A DNA stretch of 42,043 nucleotides from an uncultured Clostridia bacterium (GTDB taxonomy: Bacteria > Bacillota > Clostridia > TANB77 > CAG-508), in contig CANRBO010000001.1 in assembly GCA_947628885.1 (NCBI GenBank), positions 1 to 42,043 of the forward strand, given 5' to 3'. Below the pieces are notes generated by a model. That model did not search any database. It saw only the letters and a list, made by a program, of their open reading frames with translations, and was not told where the DNA came from. Both the position numbers and the translations under genes were made by a program. This document shows positions 16,601 to 24,448 of this stretch, piece by piece. Numbering within the stretch: position 1 is the stretch's first letter; each line of letters starts with the position of its first letter.

Positions 16601-18433
16601 TGTTGGTGCTAAATTGTCTAATATTATGTCTGCAACTATTCTTACTACTGTTCCATTAGATGTTGATTGTGAACTATATTTTGTTTGTGTTCCACTTAAA
16701 TCCAATGAAATTACATTTCCATTTACATTTAGATTATTTAGTACTAATTCGTCTTCATATATAAGGTTAGCTTCTTTTACATTTACCTCTTTTACTTCTT
16801 TAGGTAATGTAATATTTAATTTTGCATTTGAATATAATGCATTTGTTATATCATTTGTTTCTAATGTTGCTGTTATAATAACATCTTCATTTTTAACAAC
16901 TGTTGATAAATTATCTGCATTTATATTTAATTGTGCTGTTGATTTAGGTTCTATTAATTTAGTTGTTTTTGAAATTGTTTTAGAGCAATTTGCATTTTGC
17001 TCTTTATATCCTTCTGCTACTACATTAGTTGTTAATTCTGTAAAACTTGCTATTTGTTCTTTAGAAAAGTTCCTATTTGAATTTATTACCTTTGAAATAA
17101 CTAATTCTAGGTCTCCTTCCTTTTCTACTTTGCTTGTTTCCATTGTAATCTTTGCATTATTTACTTCTAATTCAAGATTATCTTTTGATAAAGTTCCTAA
17201 TTCTGTTCCGTCTTCTGCTAAGATTTTTATAGTTCCGTTTTCTCCAAGAATTTCAACTAGGTTATCTCTATCAACTTTTACTTTTCTATCTGTTATAGAA
17301 TTATTTGCAACACTGCTATTAAACGTTGAATCATTTTCATGTATTTTTATTGCATCTAATACATCTTTAAATCCAACATTAGCTTTTAATCTTACTTCAA
17401 ATGCTGTCTCATAATTATTTTGTTCATTTTTAAGATTTGTGTACATATAACCTTTGTTTATCTCATCTGTTCCAAAGGCTTCTATCTCAACATATTCTCC
17501 AACTTTTTCTGTTAATTCAAAAGTATTTGTTATATTAGCTTCAATAGTATTATTTTTAACATTAGCCTTTGCTGATATCTTTGATTCTATTGTGGCTTTT
17601 TCAACTTGTGTATCATAAATATATGTAACCATATATTCATCTTGAGAATCCCATTTTATCTTTCCTTCTGAATCAGGTGTGTTTTCCTTATTAATTGTAA
17701 CTTTATTATCTTCATAAGAATATGTAATTTCTTTTCCTGTTACAATTACGTTAGTTGGCTCTGTTCCTTCTAATGTTGGGGCATTTAAAACAATTTCTTT
17801 GCTTTTTACAGGCATTTTATTTTCTTCAATACCTTCTTTTACTTTAAAGCTTATCATTGTTTTATTTTCGCCGAACTTAATATATCTAACCAAACTTTGT
17901 TCAGCTAGTTCTTTTAACTCTGATGTCCACTCTACATGCTCTGTCAATGATTTGTTTATCTTTTTCTCTTTACCATTTTGATTTACATATACTGCATTTA
18001 GAGTAATAGTGCTATCTTTGCCTAAAATATCTTCTGATACTCTGCTTTCCTTTTTTAGTCTTATTGGTAATGATACATTTAAAACTTTTCCAGTATTTAC
18101 TTCATCTAATCCAATAACATTTCCATTTATGGATTTTACATTTAGATTATCACTTTCGATAATCTCATAGTTATTGTTTTCTAAAGTAACTGTTGAATTT
18201 TTTAAATATCCTGTTCCTGAAACTTTTAGACTTAATAGTAAATTTCCCTCTTCGTTTACATCTAATGACGCACTATAATCATTATTAATAGTTGCATTAA
18301 ATTCAACATTTTCTTCTGAAGTTTTAGCATCTTGCTGTATAGTTGTAGCATAAGAAACTACTGGCATGAAATTAACACTTGCTAGCATTGCTACAATTAT
18401 TACTGCAATTAATTTGTTTAAAAGCTTTTGCAT
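13652..18433 (-). CDS. Secreted DUF11/SdrD-B-like surface protein A2
   Basis: 1593 residues. Signal peptide at about 1-30 (LIAVIIVAMLASVNFMPVVSYA). A long all-beta region follows with repeated DUF11/adhesin-like stretches (…YRLNIRNDGKDVADNVKVDI…, …INYCLDIRNANYEAKNNV…). Near 1255-1330 there is an SdrD-B-like domain (SGTAWLDANTNGRKEQAEEK…GVYIFVNVNPGSYIV). One membrane helix (about 1555-1578) and a short basic tail end the protein; no LPxTG motif. It probably anchors in the membrane and projects through the wall. The ribosome site AAAGGAGG lies 6 bases before ATG 18433. It is first gene of the A2-B2 operon, with promoter 18474-18502. Its paralogue is A1; N-termini align (ATINNDYS vs ATINNGYS, TLENNNYEI vs TIENNNYKI). 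Confidence 0.85.
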   Translation of the reverse strand: MQKLLNKLIAVIIVAMLASVNFMPVVSYATTIQQDAKTSEENVEFNATINNDYSASLDVNEEGNLLLSLKVSGTGYLKNSTVTLENNNYEIIESDNLNVKSINGNVIGLDEVNTGKVLNVSLPIRLKKESRVSEDILGKDSTITLNAVYVNQNGKEKKINKSLTEHVEWTSELKELAEQSLVRYIKFGENKTMISFKVKEGIEENKMPVKSKEIVLNAPTLEGTEPTNVIVTGKEITYSYEDNKVTINKENTPDSEGKIKWDSQDEYMVTYIYDTQVEKATIESKISAKANVKNNTIEANITNTFELTEKVGEYVEIEAFGTDEINKGYMYTNLKNEQNNYETAFEVRLKANVGFKDVLDAIKIHENDSTFNSSVANNSITDRKVKVDRDNLVEILGENGTIKILAEDGTELGTLSKDNLELEVNNAKITMETSKVEKEGDLELVISKVINSNRNFSKEQIASFTELTTNVVAEGYKEQNANCSKTISKTTKLIEPKSTAQLNINADNLSTVVKNEDVIITATLETNDITNALYSNAKLNITLPKEVKEVNVKEANLIYEDELVLNNLNVNGNVISLDLSGTQTKYSSQSTSNGTVVRIVADIILDNLAPTTEGIITLDYANGETGENNQVQENIGIVAPTGFVTTNSLEVNGEKVTAQEGEEKISKIQANDTEKNVTISGTIVNNLGHEATGVTILGTLPTSGNKDANENDLGSNFDTKLASTVNVNGLDANVLYSENANETVEGSSWTNTYSENSKAYKIVANGPVEQISSMTFDYSVKVPENLQYGNTAKSTYAVYYNNNAEQGQSKDVVLAKAVGLTTGEIPDIKLEPIVTEFTTGSQIQNGGQVKEGKLIKYRLNIRNDGKDVADNVKVDINLPAGIALINETYGITDIPKYTYDYNTKTLSSTIETLNIGETKTVEYILAVVQTITGVENEVTEQKIMSAVSAEKLDGNVTAQITVNVVKGDIETLATSDKANKSVSKGDEINYCLDIRNANYEAKNNVVAKIVIPRQLKIVAVLNNENTEYNYDESSHTLTYKRDTIKPGATDGLTIKLEADNIGNEEQINITSSVTCEGMQGESKVNTISYKVIKETITASLSSNIPEGNMSDNDDMEYYIDVKNNGSEKVTVTVKDTIASALGVLGYEIQDANGTKQQDAGSADILVSLDIEASQTARLTIRALPYMLQKGRVEDIQNTATIKYGEKSINTNTLTHKIVGTSDSSVGPSTEPSGTPGTGNEDLDDVVTKEGTYKVSGTAWLDANTNGRKEQAEEKVSGLTVRLYDKQTGKIAKDVDGKELVTTTNQSGVYIFVNVNPGSYIVVVEIDGLNYGVAPYKVADISESENSDFVTAKMDEKEVAITDEIKIDNANIYNIDLGLVRNRIFDLDISKTISRITVTNTKAETKVYDQNDLSVAKVELATANVEFATVLIEYKISVENKGQVSGYAKSVIDYVPEGMTFNSELNSSWYLGQDGNAYNTSLANTLINPGETAVLTLVLSRKMSGENTGTVRNTAEIAMYYNEYGLEDIDANAGNTQDAVDDKSSADVVIGMATGKEIASFTGITIGILAILGIAIYEVKKHIINKMYNYIERR

Positions 18434-18473
18434 TGCAATCCTCCTTTAATATTTACATAATAATATACTATAT

Positions 18474-18502
18474 ATTATACAACGTTTTTCATTTATTTTC
18501 AA
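18474..18502 (-). promoter_or_regulatory. Promoter of the A2-B2 module
   Basis: Minus strand TTGAAA (18497-18502), 17 bases, TATAAT (18474-18479). The -35 contains the TGA stop of the upstream B1 gene. This gives the downstream module its own start of transcription despite same-strand tandem packing. Confidence 0.6.
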
Positions 18503-21500
18503 GGCTTTTGAGGTATATTTTTTTGCGTATTTACTTTTTTATTAATTCCGTAAACAGATATTCCGATTATTAACATACTAACTATTGCTATTACTATCAT
18601 CCTATTATAGTCTTTATTAGCTCCAGTTGGTGTTAAAACTTGTACTTTTTGTCCACTATCTGCGTCTATTTCTTCAGGTTTTATCCACTCTGTTGAACCA
18701 TCTTCTGATTTGTCTGTTGATTGCTTTGGCATCCTTTGATTTCCGACTATTGACAATTTCATCCTTCTTCCTAGAGTATTAGTTGTTTCTAATATTTCTG
18801 CTAGGTTAGTATATGTTAGATTTTTATCATTAATTGTATTTGTCAATAATGTTGATAATGTTAAGTAGATTTCTTTACTTGAAGCTATATGTTCAGTTGT
18901 AGAATCTATTGCTTGAGGAATTAATGGATCATGTAATTTTCTTGTTGTTACAAGCACATTAAATGTATTTAAATTATCTTTATATACATTATTTACCAAA
19001 TGGCCGTCTACATTATCATTAATCAATGCTTCTACTGTGGTTATTGACCAATCTCCCACATCATTTTGATAATTTGCTTCAAAATTCATTTCATTTGTAA
19101 TATAATCTATTACTTTTTCTGCAGTTGTTATTGAAACATTATTTATATCAGCATTATTTGTTTTTCCCAAATAATAGAATTGTTTATCTTGATAATCTAC
19201 TTCTCCTATATTATTGACTGTAATTTTGTATATCAATCTTATTGTTGCACCGCTCATTAATCCTTCGTCCATATATGCAGTAACTAATTCTTCATTTCTT
19301 TCTGCTTGTTCATTGGCAATAGCCACTCTTAATCTATATCCTGTACTCTTTTCTTTCTCGTACACATTTTCATTATTGTAGTGTGAACCATAATATAGAT
19401 TTGGTACCGATTGAGTTGTATCAAATAACATTTTTCCACTTGCAAGCTTTATTTGCACATTTGATAATTCTTTCGATAGTGACAACTGTGCCTCAGGTCT
19501 TTCGGTAAGTCCTAGATTTAGTCCTTCTACACTATATGACAACGATCCTCCATAATCGGTGCTTTTTCTATTGTACTCTACTTCTGTATTTATAACACCA
19601 GTTTGAGCCACCATATAAGTATTGGTTCCTAGTTCTTCTATGGCATTTATTTGATCTATTTTTGCGTTTCCTACATTACCTTTTTCCTTTTCATCTTTTG
19701 CTTTTAATGTTAATTGTGTTGATGAAGCTAACACTTCGGCTCTATGATTTTTCAATGATTGTAAACCTGCTACTGATGAATTATTTGTACTACCTTTAGA
19801 ATAGTTTATCTCACGTTCTCTGTATCCATATACATCTTTTGCAGATGATACATTTTTCACCTTATCACTCTTTGCTATATCATAATAGTACATTGAAGCT
19901 GTAGGTGGAACATTATACGTTGGATTTGGTGTTGTATTTGAAACTATGTTTCTGTATGTTTGTATATCATTTATATTATTGTAGTAGTTTTGAGTTTCAA
20001 CACTTACATACTGTCTAATTCCGTTATAAACTGATTCACTATTTTGATCTATACCTTGCTGATATGTTGTTGACTTATAATCCTGACCAGTATATGCTAT
20101 GCTGTTTAATCCTTTATCACCTATTAAAGCATTAACATCATTATTAGTATTATTTAATATTGTATCATAATCATCACCATATAAAAATCTTATAAAGAAA
20201 TCACCCGGTGGGATTGATTCAAACATATATTCCCCTTGTTCTTTCTCTAATTGTGTTGGATTTACAGCAAATACACCTTGTCCTGATAATATAACTTTTG
20301 CACGGTCGGTTCCGCTCGCATATCTATCATTGTTATTAGAACTAATATTCCAATTATTATCATAGGTTATGCTAGACCATACTTTTTCTCCTGCATAAGT
20401 TCCATTAAATAATCCTTGACTGTTTACATTTTGTACCAATTCAACTAATTCCACTGTAACACCATTAATCTTTTTATCTGTATTGCCTTGAACATCCCTA
20501 TCTGTTAAATCAAACTTTCCATTTCCTATAACAGCATTATCAGAGATTTCTGTTCTTGCATCTTCAAATGTATAGCCGCTCAATTTTCTAGTGTCATTTG
20601 AATCGGTATCTATTACCAGTTTTAAATTACCTGCCTTATCGCAGTCATCTTCTAGTCTATTTTCCCAAGCTCTGTTACTTGAAATTATATTACCGTTCGA
20701 ATCCAAATCTCCTTTTCTTAAACTTCCTGGATTTGAATCTACATCTATAACCCCAGCTTTAATATATTGTTGGCTGGCATTATCATAATAATAAGTTTTG
20801 TATCCATTAATTTCTGCTATGTTCTTCTTTCCTAGTGTAGTATCATTATCATTAGAAGCAATATTGTCTAACAACTTATTTATATCTTGATCTATTTTTA
20901 CCCTGTTAGTCATACTATCTTTGTTAACCTTCAATGTTAGATATATATATGTATATGATCCAGTTTCAAATATTGTATTTCCTGACTTATCTTTTATATT
21001 TGTAATATATAATGATCCATAATTATTTATACCATTTATATTACTACTGCTCTTATAATAATCTGACATATTATTATTATATTTCCATTTATATATTGAT
21101 TCTGTACTCACTGTTATATCAGATATTTTTCTACCTTTTGTATCTCCTATAAATGTATTGTTTTGGATTATTGTACTATTTGGATCATAGTTATATTGGT
21201 CTGTGTCATAATAATCTACAATTTCAGATACTGAGCTACAAATTACTGCAGAGGCATTTTTTACAGCAATTTTATATGTTACAAAAACTTGTAAATTTTT
21301 ATAGCCCGACTCATTGTCATCATATAAATATTCTGATTTTCTCAATGACCTTATATCAATATTAGTTCCATTGTAATCTGCATCATTGCTTCTTAACTGT
21401 GCACTAGAAGCAGGTGAAGTATTTTGCAATGCATATGTTCCAGTATTTAAATCAACAATCCAATTGTCATCTTGATCCACATAAGAATTCTTAGTATTAT

Positions 21501-22134
21501 ACATATATTCTTGTTGTTTTCCATTTATTAACAACGTAGTTTTATATAATGATTTTGTAAGGTATAAATCAGCATTAACTCTTAAGTATACTCCAAAATC
21601 AACTTGCCTACTTTGATCTGATTTAGTACTATATAGATAATAATATCGTGTTGCTCCCAAAGGCACTGTTGTTACATTATTATTTGAAACTCCTGCATTT
21701 AGATTATCTACATTTTCCAATATAAATTTACTATATGCTGGATATGAAGGTGTTGATGCTGTAATTAAGGTATCCCTAATAAACATCATTATCCATCTAA
21801 TCTCTGTTGCATTTAAATTATAATCTGTCACCAATATACTATGAAGTTTATTCCAATATTCTTCATCTGTTTCTTCACTATATCCATGACGTTGTGAATT
21901 AGTTACATTATAATACGTACTATTCATAGTCGCAGAAGAAGTTGATATAAAATTATGACTATTAGTTACTATATCTTTAAAAATCTGTAATACATCATAA
22001 TATCTAAATGCACCTACATTTTCTTCCTTATTTTGCTTTGGATCCTCTGAACCATATTTTATATAATTACCATTTTTATCTTCTATTTTGGTGTACAGAC
22101 CGATAAGCCTTTCGCCAAATACTCTCATTTTCAT
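18499..22134 (-). CDS. B1 piece 3: long stalk and LTPTG anchor
   Basis: The open frame from the nominal ATG 22134 gives 1211 residues, but real homology begins at GLYTKIEDKNGNYI, after the frameshift. It contains the equivalents of B2's mid and C-terminal parts: RQVDFGVYLR, SEIVDYYDTDQYNYD, LSGYTFEDAR…GVTVELVELVQNV, MYYYDIAKS. The C-terminal sorting signal is LTPTGA, a hydrophobic helix (MIVIAIVSMLIIGISVYGI) and a Lys-rich tail. LTPTG is a weaker match to LPxTG than B2's LPPTG. Confidence 0.75.
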   Translation of the reverse strand: MKMRVFGERLIGLYTKIEDKNGNYIKYGSEDPKQNKEENVGAFRYYDVLQIFKDIVTNSHNFISTSSATMNSTYYNVTNSQRHGYSEETDEEYWNKLHSILVTDYNLNATEIRWIMMFIRDTLITASTPSYPAYSKFILENVDNLNAGVSNNNVTTVPLGATRYYYLYSTKSDQSRQVDFGVYLRVNADLYLTKSLYKTTLLINGKQQEYMYNTKNSYVDQDDNWIVDLNTGTYALQNTSPASSAQLRSNDADYNGTNIDIRSLRKSEYLYDDNESGYKNLQVFVTYKIAVKNASAVICSSVSEIVDYYDTDQYNYDPNSTIIQNNTFIGDTKGRKISDITVSTESIYKWKYNNNMSDYYKSSSNINGINNYGSLYITNIKDKSGNTIFETGSYTYIYLTLKVNKDSMTNRVKIDQDINKLLDNIASNDNDTTLGKKNIAEINGYKTYYYDNASQQYIKAGVIDVDSNPGSLRKGDLDSNGNIISSNRAWENRLEDDCDKAGNLKLVIDTDSNDTRKLSGYTFEDARTEISDNAVIGNGKFDLTDRDVQGNTDKKINGVTVELVELVQNVNSQGLFNGTYAGEKVWSSITYDNNWNISSNNNDRYASGTDRAKVILSGQGVFAVNPTQLEKEQGEYMFESIPPGDFFIRFLYGDDYDTILNNTNNDVNALIGDKGLNSIAYTGQDYKSTTYQQGIDQNSESVYNGIRQYVSVETQNYYNNINDIQTYRNIVSNTTPNPTYNVPPTASMYYYDIAKSDKVKNVSSAKDVYGYREREINYSKGSTNNSSVAGLQSLKNHRAEVLASSTQLTLKAKDEKEKGNVGNAKIDQINAIEELGTNTYMVAQTGVINTEVEYNRKSTDYGGSLSYSVEGLNLGLTERPEAQLSLSKELSNVQIKLASGKMLFDTTQSVPNLYYGSHYNNENVYEKEKSTGYRLRVAIANEQAERNEELVTAYMDEGLMSGATIRLIYKITVNNIGEVDYQDKQFYYLGKTNNADINNVSITTAEKVIDYITNEMNFEANYQNDVGDWSITTVEALINDNVDGHLVNNVYKDNLNTFNVLVTTRKLHDPLIPQAIDSTTEHIASSKEIYLTLSTLLTNTINDKNLTYTNLAEILETTNTLGRRMKLSIVGNQRMPKQSTDKSEDGSTEWIKPEEIDADSGQKVQVLTPTGANKDYNRMIVIAIVSMLIIGISVYGINKKVNTQKNIPQKP

Positions 22135-22714
22135 GTTTATAATTATGCGGAGAGGAATCTATTTCGTCAAATTTATCATTATATTCACTTCTGTTAGTTT
22201 TCTTTACATTTGATTCTTGTGCTGTTGAATATCCTCCGGATAAATCATTGGTATATGTAGTATTTTGAAATCTCATACCGTCATATGTAAACAGAACTTT
22301 ATATTTGTGCATTGGATTTAATTTTTGAAATCCATATTCTCCCTGTGCATCTGTAGTGGTAGTATATACCGATTTGTTAGTAGTTGTATCAAACAGCTCT
22401 ACCTGAATTCCTGCCATATCTAAATCATTGGTTCGTTTCTTCGGTCCATAATCTCCCACTTTAGCGCCTTCCAGTGATTGCCATACATTTCCACCGAGAT
22501 ACATATTTATTTCCTTGCCTGGAAGATAAAGCCACTCTGCCGCGCCATGTTGACTTGAATTATACTCATAATATTTTTCAAATTCTATTTTAACAGTTGG
22601 TGGTGGTGTTTTCCACTCTGGCGGTATTACTACTTTCCAATTACCGTTTCTAACTGCAGAAAATGTTACTGGTGGCTGAATATTTTTTATATACTCTGTT
22701 ACTGTTACTCCGTG
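22076..22714 (-). CDS. B1 piece 2: linker and first SdrD-B-like domain
   Basis: Open frame without its own real start. It begins right after a TAA at 22715-22717 and reads GVTVTEYIKNI…NGNWKVVIPPEWKTPPP…LGGNVWQ, then an SdrD-B-like domain (GIQVELFDTTTN…TTDAQGEYGFQKL) matching B2 (LGGNVWQ…GMEVRLYDENN). An ATG at 22504 is internal. After CGG at 22100-22102 the frame goes off: B2 has KSYGLQTKL where this piece has KAY-R-SVHQ, and dropping the C gives KAYGLYTKI. Confidence 0.65.
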   Translation of the reverse strand, partial: HGVTVTEYIKNIQPPVTFSAVRNGNWKVVIPPEWKTPPPTVKIEFEKYYEYNSSQHGAAEWLYLPGKEINMYLGGNVWQSLEGAKVGDYGPKKRTNDLDMAGIQVELFDTTTNKSVYTTTTDAQGEYGFQKLNPMHKYKVLFTYDGMRFQNTTYTNDLSGGYSTAQESNVKKTNRSEYNDKFDEIDSSPHNYKHENESIWRKAYRSVHQNRR

Positions 22715-24389
22715 TTATCCTTATTGCTATATGAAAACCAACCCTTTCTAAATAATCCATTATGTCATTTTTAGCCAATTCATTCGCATCCTCTAAAGTA
22801 TCACTCCAGTCTGTAATATGAGTTGTATATAATATTTCTTCAGAATGATTAATTATTAATTGTAAATCTAATCTATAATGTGTCTTATCTGGCTCAACTG
22901 ACATTGTATGTCCTGTTTCAATATTATGTTTTGCACCAAAAGCTCTATCCGTTTTATACTTATACGACATATTACATTGTGGACAAAAGAAATCATATGA
23001 TTCTTCATGTTCTCGAAATGTCTGTATATGTATATCTCCATCATTTTGTATAAATTCCTCATTTATGACTATTCCGCTTTCAGCTTTAATTTCAACCTCC
23101 ATAGTATCTCTATCTATGCCCCACTCTTTGCCTTTTTTATATATTTCATCCTTTATATCCTTTATCATTTTTTCTTTTGCTGCTGCAATTTTTTCAAGTG
23201 TTAACCAATTATCAGTAAACTCTGCATTTCCATTATAATAAATAATTCGTCCATCTTCTCCCCAACCTCCCAATATATCTATATCAGGATCCACATTAAC
23301 AACAGATTGTATAATACTAGCATTATCTTGAAGCATATTATATGTTATCTTATATGACTTATATGATTTTGCAATTCCTGAATATGGCGTCATGAAATTA
23401 ATTTTTACTAATGGTTTTATAATATCTATTTGCTTTGCATCATTTTTTTGTTTTGCCCTCACATAAAATTTTTGTCCAAATTTAGGGAATTTAGTAATTT
23501 TGTTTCCATTAGCATCTATTATCTCTATATCAGTTAGTGTTCCTTTACTTCCGTCTGTGTATTTTGCATATGCTGCTATTGATCCTGAGCAAAATTGATT
23601 TGATGATGTTTCTCCTTTATTCTTTCCAATTATCTCATTATATACTAAACTTCCCATTGTTGTTCCTTCACATCCATTTACTCCTTCCCAACTCTGATGT
23701 TGAAATGAGATTGTATAAGGTCCTACTGTATAAGTTTTATTACTCTGATCTACAAGCACTTCTAGTGATGTACTAGACGTAGTACAATTTAATCCTAATT
23801 TATATTCTTTATTATCTTTATATAATGCTCTATATATAAAATTGCAAAATTGATTTGATCGTCCTCTTATTGTTCCGTCATAAGGATTTGTTTTTAAATT
23901 CGTATCCACACCAATCAAGCAAGTACTTCCGTCATAACTTGTACCTTGCCATTGCCATGATGCCCATACAACATCTTGTAATTCTACGTCTGTTGCTCCA
24001 TTTGCTCTTGCGTAAGCAACAGATTGAGGAATATCAACTGTCTTTTCATGATGCCACTCAACATATTGTTGGGCTGCACCCACACCTCCGTCAGGAACGT
24101 AAGTTTTATCGTTCTCATGATATGTTAGTCTTCTTGGTAATGACCATCCAAATCCCGCACAAAATGTATCTCTCCTAAATAGATACATTTCATTTGCATT
24201 TGCTCCGTTCTGCAAGTTTCCACCAAATATTGGTGGCTCAGATGCAGCTGAGGCAACTACATCTTCTACATTTTGTGATACTTCCTTAGTTTCAGAGACA
24301 TTTAATATTTTTCCTATTTGTATTAATGTTACTAATATTGCTGAAACTAATAATATAACTATGCATCCATATTTTAGTTTATTTTTCAT
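22650..24389 (-). CDS. B1 piece 1: signal and thioester domain
   Basis: 579 residues from ATG 24389. Hydrophobic signal (about 9-30). A predicted thioester pair is present: Cys77 (DTFCAGF) and Gln138 in LQDVVW, four residues before Trp142. A beta-rich region follows, ending with a long stretch around residues 380-560. One segment contains FFCPQCNMSY, with a CxxC plus a His further on (GAKHNIETGH), which resembles a zinc-binding knuckle absent from B2. The piece ends at TAG 22650, about 20 codons after CGG 22710-22712. Frame-1 residues after CGG (SNSNRVYKKYSATSNIFCS) look like out-of-frame sequence. Confidence 0.7.
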   Translation of the reverse strand: MKNKLKYGCIVILLVSAILVTLIQIGKILNVSETKEVSQNVEDVVASAASEPPIFGGNLQNGANANEMYLFRRDTFCAGFGWSLPRRLTYHENDKTYVPDGGVGAAQQYVEWHHEKTVDIPQSVAYARANGATDVELQDVVWASWQWQGTSYDGSTCLIGVDTNLKTNPYDGTIRGRSNQFCNFIYRALYKDNKEYKLGLNCTTSSTSLEVLVDQSNKTYTVGPYTISFQHQSWEGVNGCEGTTMGSLVYNEIIGKNKGETSSNQFCSGSIAAYAKYTDGSKGTLTDIEIIDANGNKITKFPKFGQKFYVRAKQKNDAKQIDIIKPLVKINFMTPYSGIAKSYKSYKITYNMLQDNASIIQSVVNVDPDIDILGGWGEDGRIIYYNGNAEFTDNWLTLEKIAAAKEKMIKDIKDEIYKKGKEWGIDRDTMEVEIKAESGIVINEEFIQNDGDIHIQTFREHEESYDFFCPQCNMSYKYKTDRAFGAKHNIETGHTMSVEPDKTHYRLDLQLIINHSEEILYTTHITDWSDTLEDANELAKNDIMDYLERVGFHIAIRITRSNSNRVYKKYSATSNIFCS

Positions 24390-24448
24390 TATATAGTTAC
24401 CTCCCTTCTTCTGTATTTTATACACTTTTGTGCATATCTTTAGTTTTA

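Larger units (their letters stand above)
18499..24389 (-). pseudogene. B1 adhesin gene, interrupted by two frameshifts (full span)
   Basis: Three overlapping open pieces together match the layout of B2: signal, thioester domain, SdrD-B-like domains and a C-terminal LTPTG sorting motif. The frame breaks twice, at 22710-22712 and 22100-22102. Both breaks sit on an in-frame CGG codon, and skipping one C at each joins all pieces into a single frame of 1962 residues (5891 bases minus 2, divisible by 3). Possible readings are real inactivation, sequencing errors, or +1 frameshifting at CGG. ATG 24389 has GGGAGG 10 bases upstream; an in-frame ATG at 24425 lacks a good site. Confidence 0.75.

Noticed and set aside
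16590..17414. 274-codon plus-strand ORF
   Set aside because: Antisense to the A2 surface gene; long only because the minus strand avoids the relevant codons.
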